NCBI GenBank assembly: GCA_965153355.1
Contig: OZ231127.1
Span: 94,426,001 to 94,490,000 of the forward strand
Direction: 5' to 3'
DNA: 64,000 bases
DNA from: Flaccisagitta enflata
Taxonomy: Eukaryota > Chaetognatha > Sagittoidea > Aphragmophora
Part shown: in pieces, positions 35,700-54,400 of the stretch
Numbering within the stretch: position 1 is the stretch's first letter
Layout: every line of letters begins with the position of its first letter
Program-made: the position numbers and the translations under genes
Notes under the pieces: model-generated
What the model was told of the DNA's origin: nothing
What the model saw: the letters and a program-made list of their open reading frames with translations, nothing else
The model's database searches: none

Positions 35700-36850
35700 G
35701 ACGGATGGACGGATGGACGGATGGATCCAAGTCCGTGATCAAAAAACAGGACTAGACAGACACAGCGACAGACACAACGACTGACACAGCGACAGACACA
35801 GCGACCTCGGAACCGTCCAAAACATGTCAATTGGCCAACTTAGCCATACACTCGCATGCACACAAATTAAAACCTTTCTGTTTTGGAGAGTCGTGTTGTG
35901 GAGAAATAAAGGTCTCAGGGGGTGTTTCTAGTCAGAAACAATCGCATTCTAAACAGGCAACTCGGTCACTTGCTACGTTCGTTCGTCGCACCGCCATCTT
36001 TCGCTTCGCCACTCATGCTTCATGAAGTTGCTACCATTTCGCTCACTTTCGTGCGATGGTTAAATTTCAACAACATGAGCTCACGCTGTAAACGCGTTCA
36101 GTGGAAGCAAACGCGTTTTGGGTCGTCAGTGGAAACACGCCCTCACTCACGAAACTCAAAATTGAAAATAGTTTTCTTTTTAAAGGGTAGATTTATCATT
36201 TCCTCAATCTCAGCTAATTATTGAAATGTAACAATGTTGTTGTACCCCCCCCCCCACCATTGTCGTACCCCCCACCTCCACCCTCTACATTCTTGCCACC
36301 TTTCTCCGGTCCTACACCCACTGCCTTCTTCCACCTGCCTCCTGCCTGCCTGCCGCCCCCCCCACCCACTGCCACCTAAAACCTGCCTTCTGCCTCCATC
36401 CACTGCCCGCTGCCCTCGCAATCACCCCCACCCTCGTACATAAGAAGGGCCCTAAATGCATTAGAAGGGCCCTAAACGCATTAGAAGGGCCCTGAATGCA
36501 TTTGTAGAGCCCTGAATGTGCCATGATGTATTACCTGGCAAATGCCCGAATAAGTTTTTATATTTTTCTCTCTCTCTGTTCTATGTCTGTCTCTCTGTGT
36601 GTCTCTCTCTCTCTGTGTCTCTCTCTGTCTCTGTCTGTCTCACATCTATCATCTAGAATGCCTTATCTTTACTCGTTGTTATATCTCTAATTAATGAAAT
36701 AGTTGACAAAGAGAGAGAGAGAGAGAGAGCTATTTAGGTACATTATCCTTGAATGAATGTGGGCAGTGATATATTTCTTGCACCTCGTATCTTTAGATGT
36801 ACATGCCTGGCCTCGGACGAACTTGAATGCTGACTATGAATCATTACGAA
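35700..36850 (+). repeat. Segmental duplication, copy 2
   Basis: Matches 31550-33185 (blocks given there). It holds the 225-bp MITE at 35918-36142, absent from copy 1 at the single TCA at 31779-31781. It lacks the hAT-like insertion. Confidence 0.88.
35918..36142. mobile_element. GGGCGTGTTTC MITE, 3-bp target duplication, copy 1
   Basis: Left end GGGGGTGTTTCTAGTCAG. The right end is the reverse complement of GGGCGTGTTTCCACTGAC. Flanking trinucleotides are TCA (35915-35917 and 36143-36145). The empty site in the sister duplication confirms the insertion. A TNA target duplication suggests a PIF/Harbinger-type source, which is an inference. The right 60 bp (GCTGTAAACGCGTTCAGTGG, then CAAACGCG, GTCAGTGGAAACACGCCC) align with the 85-bp satellite monomer. 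Confidence 0.87.
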
Positions 36851-36883
36851 GTTGCTAAAACTGTTTATTCACCTCTTAGCTTG

Positions 36884-37097
36884 CATGTTACAAGTGACTT
36901 CTACACCTCGCCATGTCGGTCGGTCGGTCGGTTTGTCGGTTGGTCGGGTCGGCTCGCCATTGAAGCGGCCCTTTACGGTATTTTTGAGTTTTTTTTTGAG
37001 CATACGGTTTCCGCTTCAGACGCTCTAAATACCTTTCCTCATTTCGCCTCGCCTCCCACCTGCACGCGACTGAGGTAGCCGTGTATCCGGCCTTGTT
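36884..37097 (+). mobile_element. HEE copy, GCACGCGACT class, 5' hairpin decayed
   Basis: A worn start (CTTCTACACCTCGCCATGTC) leads into GGTCGGTCGGTCGGTTTG. It ends CCCACCTGCACGCGACTGAG, GTAGCCGTGTATCCGG and CCTTGTT with the GCCG-TGTATC-CGGC stem intact. Confidence 0.8.
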
Positions 37098-37138
37098 CAT
37101 GACATTTCGGGTGTTACTTTTTGTATGCTTTGGGCATT

Positions 37139-37175
37139 CATTGACTCATTCGTTCGTTCATTCATTCATACATTC
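37139..37175 (+). repeat. (ATTC)n next to assembly gap
   Basis: ATTCATTC tetranucleotides run into the gap, suggesting that the tract defeated assembly. Confidence 0.85.
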
Positions 37176-37185
37176 NNNNNNNNNN
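37176..37185. other. Assembly gap (10 N)
   Basis: Ten Ns, probably of arbitrary length. It removes the 3' end of the CRIM1-like coding sequence. Confidence 0.99.
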
Positions 37186-37247
37186 GTTGTTTTTTGAAAG
37201 AAGAATGTGGGGATGAGGAAGAGGATATGGATGAGGGTATCGGTGGC

Positions 37248-37279
<32 letters not shown>

Positions 37280-40200
37280 TTGTTGATGTTGATAATGATG
37301 ATGCTGTCCTCGACTGAATGAGGATGAAGTTGGGGGAGGGGATGAAGGAGGAGGAGGAGGTGGGGGAGGAGCGGCAACAGGGGGCTTGGAGTAATTGTTT
37401 ACATGTCTTTCTCGGTCAGGGTCTATTTTGTGTATCTTTTCCATACTCGAAACGGCTGAATTTATATTCGAAGACGGGGATGATGATGATGATGATGGAG
37501 AAGAAGAAGAAGAAGAAGAAGCATTATGGTTGGCTGTAGAAGCACCGCCAGAGGAAGAGGAATTGGTCGAGAGAGAAGAGGAGGAAGGGGAAGAGTAGTC
37601 ATTTTGTTTGCTTCCGGAGACTCCAGAGTTGGTCGTCAACGTCGAAGTTGACGTCGACGGCGTTGTCGTCATCATCATGTTCATCATCGTAGACTCCGAG
37701 TCCCGCTTTTGTTGCTCGATAAAAACGTTGGAAAAGTTTTGTTTATCCATCGTATCCATCACGCCTTTGATGTTGTGATGATCCATCTGTTGATGATGAC
37801 GGTGTTGTTGTTGTTGTTGTTGTTGTGGTTGTTGTTGCTGATGAAGATGGTTGTAATTTTTGCCTGAAGACGCCGGTGCGATGGTGGCGGCGCCCATTGC
37901 TGTTGTTGTCGTTGTTGCCATTGTGGCGGCAGATGGGTGGTTGTTTTTCTCATTTGGACTAAAAACTACAACGGCTCCCGAGGCGGACTGAGCCGCGTGA
38001 AGTTTATCCGTGTCTATGTAGACATTGCCTTGACATTCTACGTTGGTCGATTTCGGACGAAAGCTTCCGGGAATCCAATTGGGGAAGAACATGGATGATG
38101 TTCTTCTTGTTGAAGAGGATGATGTTGATGACGAGGAGGAAGGTGGCATCTTTGAGTGCTGTTGTTGTTGTTGTTGGTTGTTGGCGGCTGTGGTCCCGGT
38201 GCCGATGTTGCCACCTGTCGCCACTCCGCCTCCTCCTCCTCCTCCTCCTGATCCACCATTCAGAGATGGAATTCCGATTTTGGGTGGAAGTGGCGGTGGC
38301 GTGGCTTCCTCCGCCCGACGCCCGCGAATGATGTAAGCGATGAGAATGAATATGATGAGGAGGAGGATGAGGAAGACGACGACGAAGGTGGAAATGCCCG
38401 TGACGAAAACGTGATCACTCAGATGGACCTCCTTTTGACGTTGACGTTCGAGTTCGTCGTCCGATGCTACGGGAAAGGAGGTAGAAGATGAAGAGGAAGA
38501 AGCATCATCTTTGCGATGTTGCGGCGGCATCACCAAAATGGGTTTTATGGAGGTTAGATGATATTCATCATCATCCTCATCATTATCATCATACTTTCCA
38601 GATTCTGATGAAGAAGAGCAGACTGGGCAACACTTTCCGGCGACTTTAACCGGTTTGTCACAGGGAATGGTGCACATCTTCTTCATGCAAAGAGTGTTGC
38701 CGAGCGTGCAGTTGCAGAAAATACAGTCGTTGATGGCCCAACTGGCGCCATGACTGAATATGCTGCCTTCGAATTCGCAGGATTTTGTGGGGTTTTCCGA
38801 TGCGGACGGACAAGTGGGACAACATTGTCCTTTTCCTAGTAGTGGACGGCTGCATTTTAGAGTTGGGCAGGAATGGCGGAAGCAGCGAATACCTCCGTGA
38901 CAAGCGCAAGATAGACACGGCTCGCTGCGCCACGTTTGTCCGTGATGGTACACTTTTCCGCTCTCGGTGAAGCATTTGTGGTGTTTGGCGTTGTGTGGTG
39001 GCGGGCCCAAACCATCTTTGGGACATTTAGGACAACAACCATTGGGTTCCATGATGGGTTTCTCGCAGAGTATCGGGGGACATTTTTCCGTCTCGCACAT
39101 GATCATTCCACCGTAGCAAGCGCATTGGGTACAGGAACCCATCTGCCACGTTTCACCTTCCACTCGAAAGATGCCATCGGTTGTGTGACAAACGGTTCTA
39201 TTATCCAATAACGCCAGAGATTCGCGACTTCCCTCGTCGTAACAAGAAGGACAACAATCACCCTTCTTGATGATCGTGTATGGGCATTTTGGGACGCGGC
39301 ACATGATCAAAGCGCACATCTCCTTGCCATCGTCGCAGAAGCAACGACGGCAGCCATCGAACCAACTCTCACCATCGGCGTAGGAGCTACCACTCGAAGA
39401 ACACCCACGACCCTCGACTGGTTGTTCTTCACCACCAGGCGCGCCCTTTTCATTCTCTTTGGGAAAATATGGAGGCAAAGGAGGATAAGGATCATAAATT
39501 TCATCGGGTAGTACCAATGGCCTCTCCGTGGACGACGTCTCCAACGGCACTAACGTGGTGATCACCGACTCAGTTGGCGGAGTTTCATACAGAATCTCCG
39601 GCTCTACGCATTTGCAAATACGGCAACCTTTATTGTTCACTTGATATCCCAGAAAGCAAGTGTTCTCGCATTTAGGAGGCGGGCATTTGTTACATCGGCA
39701 CTTTTCACAGCCAGTTTTGCCATTTTTCCTGAATCCATAGGGACAGATTTTCTGGCAGTTTGTCAGTGGTGGACACGTTGGTGGCGGCGTGGGAGGTTCG
39801 GCGCATTCGCATTTTGACATTCCGCGGTCGTTTGTGATAAAGCCGTACGGACAACTCAAAAAACAGGGCGTCATCTCCCCATCCAGATGATCCCTGCCAG
39901 GATAAAATGGCGTATTTGACTCGACAACGCCCACTCCTCCACCTCTTCCCGCTCCGTCATTTCCAACTTCCGCTGGTGGGCACTTGGGACAACAATCACC
40001 CGGAATATAAATTGGATGATCGCAAGTCACGTGGCAGGTTGTTGTTTGACACATCTTCTCGCCATTATCGTTGCAAGTACATTGAATGCAAGCGTCTTCG
40101 TGCCAATACTCTCCGACGCTGTACAAGTAACCACCCGCCGATTTGCATCTCAACTCTTCCATGCCCAACTCCCCCGCCGGACCCATGACGCCGACGCCGC

Positions 40201-41375
40201 CATCACGAACGTCACTTCCTTCTTCCGTGATGATGCAATCTAAAATGTCGCAACATTGCCCAGGTTGTCCAATCACTTTATGCAACACCATCAGCGTCTG
40301 ACCCTCGGGGCAAACGGGGCGCATACAACGCGTGGGATCGCACTCGCAGATGCGTCGACGAGGGCAGCAGGCGTCTGGTTGATCATCGACCACGCGCAGT
40401 TTCGAATCTTTGGGGCATTCGGGGTCGATCAGCGACGCTTCGGGGCATTTGGAGACGTCGCAGTCGCCGTTGATGACGTCGACGCGAATCGGCGGAGGAT
40501 CGACAAGCAGACGATGACGATGATGATGATCCTCGACGCCAGAATAGAGAGAGATGCCGCCGTCGCCGGCGCCAATGACGCCGTCGCTGCCACCGCCGAT
40601 CATCACGCCGTCATTGCCATTGAAATGAACGCCCGATGACGAGGATGAAGAAGACGAGGAAGGAGATAATGGCAAGGAACCGATGCCGTGATGACGGGGA
40701 TTATAGCCAGAAGGTGAAGATGAAGATGAAGATGTCGAAGAAGAAGACGATGAAGAAGAGGAGGAAGAGGATGAGGAAGGATGAGGCGGGAAATCGACAA
40801 TCGAAAGCGTCAACATTTTCAGCGCATCTTCGCAGTATTGACGTTCTGGGAACGTAAAAGCGCCGAGTTCGCAGCTATATTCGCACACGCATACGCCATT
40901 GATGATGTTGCATCCGTGACAGGACACTGAAGGATCGTCAATCGGATAGTCAATTTCCTCAGCTAGGTGGCGCATCAGCAGCCCGTCCTCATCACCGCCG
41001 TTGTTATTGTTATTGTTGTTGTCATTCCTGCCGCCCTTATTCACGTCATCATCGTAGAAAAAGTCCAAAGAACCGTTGTTGTTATTTATTTTGTTGTGGT
41101 TGTTGTTGTTGTTGTTGTTGTCATAGTTTATCCTTCTGTTGTCGATGAAAAGGTGATCATTGCGCGCATTTTCGTTGTTGTCTTTATCAGCGAGGTGATC
41201 GACGTCGTCGTCGTCGTGGATGTAATGAGCAGTGGGATCGTAGACGGGCGGAAGTGGCCTTGACTCGTGAGGGTAAAGATGAGGAGGAAGATGATCTTGA
41301 CGAGAACGTTGACGAGGATGTTGAAGGTGAGCTTCCGTCGGCAAAGGCCACGACGAGGAAGCCTCTGACGGGTAT
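37186..41375 (-). CDS. CRIM1: CRIM1-like protein, exon 3 (VWC/antistasin domains, membrane helix, tail)
   Basis: A 4.2-kb open exon of about 1,396 codons. The acceptor at 41376 is TTGTGTTATTGCAG|ATACCC and the phase fits exon 2. Domains in order: Cys-rich lead (40925-40830); CRIM1-type CDVSKC...CCPRRRICECDPTRC...CCDILDC block (40495-40220); VWC from CKSAGGYL to CCPKC (40148-39975); three antistasin-like motifs (CPYGF, CQKICPYGFRKNGKTGCEKC, CENTCFLGYQ; 39875-39600); four more VWC (39405-39235, 39190-39020, 38975-38815, 38782-38620), each with C-x-C and CCPxC; one hydrophobic helix FVVVFLILLLIIFILIAYII (38410-38330) followed by RGRR; and a cytoplasmic tail of at least 370 residues rich in Ser, Gln, His and Pro. 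In vertebrates CRIM1 binds BMPs through VWC domains at the cell surface. The 3' end lies in or beyond the gap. Confidence 0.92.
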
Positions 41376-42168
<793 letters not shown>

Positions 42169-42170
<2 letters not shown>

Positions 42171-42507
42171 TTGCTGGGACGACGTCAACTCCGGAGGCAA
42201 CAGAGACCAATCATCCCGCGGTGGTTCTGACGTCACTCCCAAAACTTGATTATCGTCATCTTTCGTCGTCACTTTCAAATGACGAAATAGCGTCTCTTCG
42301 TAAGGCATCATCATCATCGTGTTTCGTGTCTCCTCTTCTCCTCTTCCTCTTCCTCTAACTCCTTTCTCTCTTCCTCCCGCTCTCGCTGATTCAACTTCTT
42401 CAATTGCCCCGCCAACTCCTCTACCGAAGAAAAGGTTGGCGTCAGCGTCGGCGACATCATCGACCTCATCGCCATCTTCTTTTAAAACGGACGGATGAAG
42501 CAGAGGG

Positions 42508-42604
<97 letters not shown>

Positions 42605-43434
42605 GCGACGAAGAAGACGATGATGACGAAGGTGGAAAACGCTGACGATAACGCCTCGAAAAAACTGGCAGAGATTCTCCGGAGTTGGAATCGACCGTCG
42701 ACAACGTTGGAGGCTTGAAACCGTCCGTCGACAACGTTGGAGGCTTGAAACCGTCCGTCGACAACGTTGGTGGCGTCTCAGTCGGAGAAGTGAGATGAAA
42801 AACCGACGACAATGATGAGTCATCTTCGAAATTTTTGTTATCATAATCATCATTTCCTTTCTCAACCTCATCATCATCATCATCATCATCATTATCATGA
42901 TTTTGTCTGCCGGCCCTCGCGACAAAATTTTCATTCTCGTTTTTCACATCGGAAGAACTGCCTCTTTCTCCTCCTCCTCCTCTTCCTCCCTCTCCTCCTC
43001 CTCCCTCTCTGCCTCTCACTTGGCTGCCAGTCTCTTTAATCTTTTCCTTCATGTTCTTCTGCATTTTCTTGTTTGGGTCCTCGGAGATTTCTTCTTTTGC
43101 TATTTTTTCTTTTCCTTCACTTCCTCTCTGAGGAGGAGTGCTTCTTCCACTACCACCACCACCACTATCGCCACCACCATCACCAACATCCTCACCACCA
43201 ACCTCACCACTGCCGCTGCTACTAACTTCGTCGTATGAAACCTCATTCTTACTTATCATCTCCTTTTCATCCTCCTCCTCCTCCTCCTCCTCACCCTCCT
43301 TTTCCTTCTTATCTTTCTGTTTTTGTTGTAGTCCCAAGTCTTGATTGTCGATATCATTTTTTGCCACATTGAGTTTTAAATTTCTCAATTTTTCCATAAA
43401 TTTTCCACCATCGTCTAATGACTCACTTTGGTCG

Positions 43435-43516
<82 letters not shown>

Positions 43517-43517
43517 C

Positions 43518-43550
<33 letters not shown>

Positions 43551-44538
43551 GTTGTTGTCATTTTCAGCGTTATGGCCAATTCCAGGCATGATTTCCAATT
43601 TTCTTTCTCTTTCAGGAGCTGCCACTGTTTCCCCGTCCTCATCCTCCAACTGAGCCTCCGCTTTCACTTCCTCCTCCTCTTTCTCTTCCTCCTCTTCCTC
43701 CTCCCCCTCCTCCCCAACATCGTTGACTTTTTGCAGAGATGACTGCAGCCAGGCTTTGGGGACTCTGTCAGCCGACGGCGAAGTGTCATTAAACTGTAGA
43801 GAGGGTTTCAACGGATTGTTGTTGTTGATGATGACGGCCGCTGGAGGGCGGTTGGTGACGCCGTTGACAACGTCCTTGACAACATCCTTGACAACGTCCT
43901 TGACGGCGTCATTGACGACGTCCTTGACGTCACCTTTGATACCGGAAACGGATGGACGTGGAGGATTTATCATCGATGACGTTGTCGGGAAGAAAGAAAA
44001 AGAAGTGTGTGGAGAATTTTCATCATCGCCAGATTGTAGTTGATGTCGCTGATGTTGTTGCGTTAGTGGTTGTGATTGTTGTTGTGATTGTTGTTGCTTC
44101 GGTGATATCACATCGGCGTTTTCGGCATTTTCGTCTTTGGTGTCGATCTTTCGTTCATCATCGTCATTGTGGTTGATGTTGTTGTCGTTGTTGATGTTCT
44201 TGTTGTCGTTGTTGTTGTTGTTGTTGATGTTCTTGTTGTTATTTTCCTTGTCATTGATGTTGTTGTTGTTGTTGTTGTTGTTGTTGTAAGCACGGGTGCC
44301 AGTTTGGATTCTTTCAAAGTCGGTAGTCGATTTACTGTTTTGTTTCTTGCTTCCTACTTTTTCAGCCACTTCCCCGTTCTTCTCCTCCTCCTCCTCTTTC
44401 TCCTTCTCCTCCTCCTCTTTCTCCTTCTCCTCCTCCTCCACCTCAGCGGGCCCTGAGGAAACAACTTTGTCGTGGGCGAAAAACGAAGGGGAATTTTTCA
44501 GGGCGGGACTCGACAACAACTCGGTTTTCATTTCATCG

Positions 44539-44637
<99 letters not shown>

Positions 44638-44881
44638 TGGTCTTGATCGGATCTTTCCATTTCGTCAAATTGGACGTTCTGATCATTTTGTTCGGAGTAA
44701 GTGTTGATTGCTGTTTGCGGTGATTTTCGCCACGTTCTTGGGTCATCCGCTCGCATTTCGCTGTCAACATCGTCCTGCATTTCGCCGTCAACATCGTCTT
44801 GCATTTCGCCGGAAACGTCGCTCTGCTCGACGTCGGCTTGCCACTTTTCTTTTCTACTGTCGGAACCGTATTTAGAAGAAT
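42169..44881 (-). CDS. CRIM1: CRIM1-like protein, exon 2 (low-complexity acidic, Asn- and Gln-rich region)
   Basis: A 2,713-nt exon bounded by acceptor TTTTACTTTCAG|ATTCTTC at 44882 and donor CAGCAAAG|GTGTGT at 42168. Exon 1 ends with one base of a codon (G) and exon 2 supplies AT, giving Asp; it ends with AG and exon 3 supplies A, giving Arg. The frame is therefore kept across both introns. It encodes about 904 residues with no recognisable domain: acidic QDDVDGEM repeats, poly-Asn of about 34 residues at 44635-44537, further Asn tracts near 43560-43430, Glu/Lys runs, and a Gln run of about 35 at 42605-42507. Vertebrate CRIM1 has nothing like it, so its inclusion in the mature mRNA deserves cDNA confirmation. 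Confidence 0.8.
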
Positions 44882-45710
44882 CTGAAAGTAAAAGACATAA
44901 AATGAAGAAATATGATTACGATTGAATGATTATCCCGTTCATTTCATTTATGGCCCAGTTCAAACAATCAATCACTCAATCAACCAACAATTATCATTAT
45001 TCTTAGCATCATTCACCATTGCACATAGGGCAGAGAGTATTTTTTAAAGCATATAGGGACATTCTTTTTTTCAATCTTTTTTGACTTCCATTGTGCATTA
45101 TAACCTGTTGGAGGTAGGGGAACCTGATTTGGCTGTATTACCCCATTCCATGTACAGCTTATTGAAAGCCAAAGATAAATTTTGCCTTATATTTCAATAG
45201 AGAGAGAAAAAAATTCCATTCCCGCCTATTTCCGCCAAAAACTGAATACCTACTTGTAGATCTCCTTATAGCAAATCCAAATATGTAATCTTTTCCTGCT
45301 ACTTTTTTGCACTTTAAGAGAAAAAGCTCATGGAAAAGTTGTTGCATAGCAGCTCTTTCTTAATCATTGATGCCCGACTAAGGGAAGACGCCACAAAATA
45401 TGGATCTTAGTGATAAACTCATACATTCAGAGTGACCAATAAGAAGCAAGGAACAAACATCCAAAGATGAAGCTCAGTTCAAGGTGATGTTACAGTTTGG
45501 TCACTCTCTTGGTTTTGGTGTCTGTCATCGATTTTGTCATCGATTTTTTACATTCTAATCCTTGATCTTTTGTTGAAAACAACAAAGATGACATCTGTTA
45601 AAGAATTGAAGAAGTAACGAGGTCAATTTTCTTCAACAAAAACTATTGAGAACAAAATCTTGGTGAGAATCCACAGTGCATTGTTTTCAGCATTCATAAT
45701 CATCATCGTT

Positions 45711-45753
<43 letters not shown>

Positions 45754-45806
45754 GCGTCATCATCATCATCATCAAAATGATCATCATCATCAGCGTCATC
45801 ATCATC

Positions 45807-45879
<73 letters not shown>

Positions 45880-45893
45880 GTATCATCAAATTC

Positions 45894-45957
<64 letters not shown>

Positions 45958-45975
45958 TGATCATCATCATCAGCG

Positions 45976-46015
<40 letters not shown>

Positions 46016-46016
46016 T

Positions 46017-46059
<43 letters not shown>

Positions 46060-46070
46060 GTATCATCCAA

Positions 46071-46152
<82 letters not shown>

Positions 46153-46315
46153 CGATCATCATTATCATCATCCCCATCATCATCATCATCTTTTTCATGA
46201 TCACCATCATCATCACCATCATCATTTCATCATCATCATCATCATCATTTCATCATCATCATCATCTTCATTATCATCATCATCATGATCATAATCATGA
46301 TCATCAGCATCATCG

Positions 46316-46347
<32 letters not shown>

Positions 46348-46395
46348 GTCATCATCATTACTATTAATTCATTATCATTGTCATCGTCAATTCAG

Positions 46396-46474
<79 letters not shown>

Positions 46475-46528
46475 GTCATCATCATTATCATTGTCATCGT
46501 CAATTCAGCATCATCATCGTCATCATAC
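44882..46528 (-). other. CRIM1: CRIM1-like intron 1 with long (ATC)n array
   Basis: Donor AGCGATG|GTATGA at 46528, acceptor ACTTTCAG at 44882. Positions 45690-46528 are about 830 bp of CATCAT-type repeats with a recognisable longer period (AAAATGATCATCATCATC followed by AGCGTCATC at 45766 and 45953). Between 44885 and 45690 is ordinary AT-rich sequence with no feature recognised. Poly-Asp, poly-Met and poly-Ile frames across the array are artefacts. Confidence 0.85.
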
Positions 46529-50387
<3,859 letters not shown>

Positions 50388-50665
50388 GTTTCTTTTAAAG
50401 ATTCATGAGTTCATTGCACAAGTCTTACTGATTCATAAAATGCCTCCCGGATGTTACGTATATTGTAGATGTACAGACGTCATCATGTATGATCGAGTTT
50501 TTGTTTTTGTTTTTTGTTTTTTGTCTTTTGCACTTGTTTCTTGTTTTTTTTTTTTTAATCGAGTAATTTCTTTGGTTATATTTCCTTCTTCTAAGAATTT
50601 CCTTTGATTGAGAGAGAGGGAAAGAGAAAATGATATATAGCAAAGAAACAGAACACAAAATGAAA
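50388..50665. other. Region upstream of CRIM1-like start
   Basis: Would contain the 5' UTR and promoter or another intron. No core promoter motif or splice acceptor could be assigned with confidence. Confidence 0.4.
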
Positions 50666-50908
50666 AACAAGTGACGCGGGGTCACATTATCGTTGCGAAC
50701 GGGTGGGCAGGGGCATCCAACTCTATCCACACCCAACGCTCGTCTCTCTTCTTTTTGACTGGTGCTCATAGACAGATGGACAAATGGACAGACGAACAGA
50801 CGGGCAGATGAACGGGAGGACGATCGGACGGTCAGAAGGACGGACAGACCTGATAAAGCCTGCCGGATCAACGGATAAAGCCTCTTATAGAGTAGCGTGT
50901 CCGCAACC
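50666..50908 (-). mobile_element. HEE copy, minus strand, TCCGCAACT class
   Basis: On the minus strand it starts GGTTGCGGACACGCTACTC, followed by AAGAGGCTTTATCC. It ends CCCACCCGTTCGCAACGATA then ATGTGACCCCGCGTCACTTG-TT. The 3' hairpin GTGAC-CCCGC-GTCAC is a perfect 5-bp stem unrelated to the GCCG/CGGC stem of other classes. The related plus-strand copy is 59177-59377. Confidence 0.82.
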
Positions 50909-51114
50909 AAAGAAAAAAAGAAACCTTTTTCTCTTTTTATTCCGTCTTTTTATTTCAATCTCATTTCTAATTTTGTTTTAATTTCTTTTTATTTCTTTTA
51001 TTTTGCGCTTCTTGGCACTCGAGAGCATTAATGAGAGCGGTCGAAGCTCCTCTTCGAAAAGAACATTTCTATACCATCAAATGAATGAAGTGAGAGAGAG
51101 AGAATGAGAGATGA

Positions 51115-51815
<701 letters not shown>

Positions 51816-52004
51816 TTTCAATCACATGCCACTGCACTTTTCAGTTTGGCGGTCCGCGGGATTGTCAGTTGGTCCGTCGACAGGCCCGTTCTCAAGTCGT
51901 TTATGTGGAGAATTTTGTGCTAAACGTTCTACACCTGTCCACCAGTGCCCAGCTAATTATGCTGATGCAGTTTATCGGGCTTTTTCATTTTCTGCTTTTT
52001 TTTT

Positions 52005-53973
52005 AGTCGCGTGCACGCGACTCTACAACCCGCTCCGTCGGTCGGTCGGTCGGTCGGTCGGTCGGTCGGTCCGTCGGTAACACTTAGCTTTTTTGTGTCT
52101 TTTTGGGTCGTCTGGAGTTATTTTGAGTCATTTTTTTGTTATTTTTGGCAATTATTGGTTGCTTTTAGTCATTTTTGGTCATTTGTGGTCATTTTGGTCA
52201 TTTTGGTCATTTTGGTCATTTTTGGTCATTTTGGTCATTTTTGATCAATTTTGATCAATTTTGATCATTTTTTATCAGTTTTTTTCTTCTATTGTCATTT
52301 TTTGTCATTTTTGGTCATTATTGGACATTTTTGGTCATTTTTGGTCATTTTGGTCATTTTGGTCATTTTGGTCATTTTGGTCATTTTGGTCATTTTTGGC
52401 CATTTTTGATCATTTTTGATCATTTTTGATCATTGTTGATCACTTTTTGTCATTTTAGTCATTTTTGGTCACTTTTGGTCATTTTTGGTCATTTTTGGTC
52501 ATTTCTGATCATTTTGGTCATTTTTGATCATTTTTGATCATTTTTGGTCATTGTTGGTCATTGTTGGTCATTGTTGGTCAGTGTTGGTCATTTTTGGTCA
52601 TTTTTGGTCATTTTGGTCATTTTTGGTCATTTTGGTCATTTTTGGTCATTTTTGGTCATTTTTGGTCATTTTTGGTCATTTTTGGTCATTTTGATCATTT
52701 TTGATCATTTTTGATCATTTTTGATCATTGTTGGTCATTTTTGATCATTTTTGGTCATTTTTGATCATTTTTGGTCATTTTGGTCATTTTTGGTCATTTT
52801 GGTCATTTTTTATCATTTTTGATCATTTTTGGTCATTTTTGGTCATTTTTGGTCATTGTTAGTCATTGTTGGTCATTTTGGTCATTTCTGGTCATTTTTG
52901 ATCATCTTTGATCATTTTTGGTCATTTTTGGTCATTTTTGGTCATTTTTGGTCATTTTTGGTTAAGGTCTGCTGGTTAAAGTCTGCTGGTTAAAGTCTGC
53001 TGGTTTAAATCTGCTGGTTTAAATCTGCTGGTTTAAGTCTGCTGGTTTAAATCCAATGGGTTAAGTCTGCTGGTTAAAGTCTGCTGGTTAAAAATGCTGG
53101 TTTTAGTCTGCTGGTTCAAGTCTGCTGGTTTAAATCTAATGTTTTAAGTCTGCTGGTCTAATGGTTTAAGTCTGCTGGTTTAAGTCTGCTGGTTAAAATG
53201 ATATTAAAGATAAGTATGGTTTAAGTCTGGTTTAAGTCTGGTTTAAGTCTGGTTTAAGTTTGGTTTAAGTATGGTTTAAGTCTGGTTAAAGTCTGGTTTA
53301 CGTCTGGTTTACGTCTGGTTTAAGTCTGGTTTAAGAATGGTTCATGTCTGATTTATGTCTGGTTTAGGTCTGGGTTAGGTCTGGTTTAGGTCTGGTTTAG
53401 GTCTGGTCTATGTCTGGTTTTTGTCTGGTTTATGTTTGATTTAGGTCTGATTTAGGTCTGGTTTTGGTCTGGTTTGATTCTGGTTTGTGTCTGGTTTGAG
53501 TCTGGTTTGAGTCTGGTTTGAGTCTGGTTTGAGTCTGGTTTGAGTCTGGTTTGATTCTGGTTTGATTCTGGTTTGATTTTGGTTTGAGCCTGGTTTGAGC
53601 CTGGTTTGAGCCTGGTTTCGGTCTGGTTTAAGTCTGGTTTGAGTCTGGTTTGAGTCTGGTTTGAGTCTGGTTTGAGTCTGGTTTGAGTATGGTTTGAGTC
53701 TGGTTTGAGTCTGGTTTGAGTCTGGTTTGAGTCTGGCTTAAATCTGGTTTATGTCTGGTTTATGTCTGGTTTATGTCTGGTTTATGTCTGATTTAGGTCT
53801 GGTTTCGGTCTGGTTTTATTCTGGTTTGAGTCTCATTTGAGTCTGGTATGGGCCTGGTTTGGGTCTGTTGTGGGTTGCGTTTAAGTTTGATTTTCGATAA
53901 AAAGATACAATAAGGAGTCAGGTCAGTTCAGTTATTTTTGTCCTGCACGCGACTTATAGGTGTTGGCCTTGTT
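52005..53973 (+). mobile_element. HEE copy, complete, 2-kb minisatellite form
   Basis: After a T-run it starts AGTCGCGTGCACGCGACTCT, ACAACCCGCTCCGTC and (GGTC)n. Then follow (GGTCATTTT)n (52150-52965), (TCTGCTGGTTTAAG)n (52966-53210) and (GTCTGGTTTAA/GA)n (53215-53870), the tail CGATAAAAAGATACAATAAG, and the end CCTGCACGCGACTTATAGGT then GTTGGCCTTGTT. It is the full-length counterpart of 2022-4036. The block order is the same, but unit numbers differ. Confidence 0.9.
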
Positions 53974-54018
53974 CTCTCTCTTTTTTACCTTTTCACCCAA
54001 GCTATGCGTACACATACA

Positions 54019-54200
<182 letters not shown>

Positions 54201-54400
54201 GGGATATATTTTTTATCTGAGTATTTTAAATGACATATTTCTTATTTATTTTTTCCCTTGGTAATTTTCTGCAGGAGTATTTCTTTTACTCATCTTTGGA
54301 AATGTTTCATTTTCACTAAAAAAATCTCGGGCATCATTTGAGAATTGTCAAGCCGAGTATGTTGAATTGTCAAGCCGAGTATGTTGTTTTCTTTTTTTTT

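Noticed and set aside
45660-46367. Poly-Ile, poly-Asp and poly-Met frames in intron 1
   Set aside because: Produced by (ATC)n; the region is bounded by good splice sites of the CRIM1-like gene.
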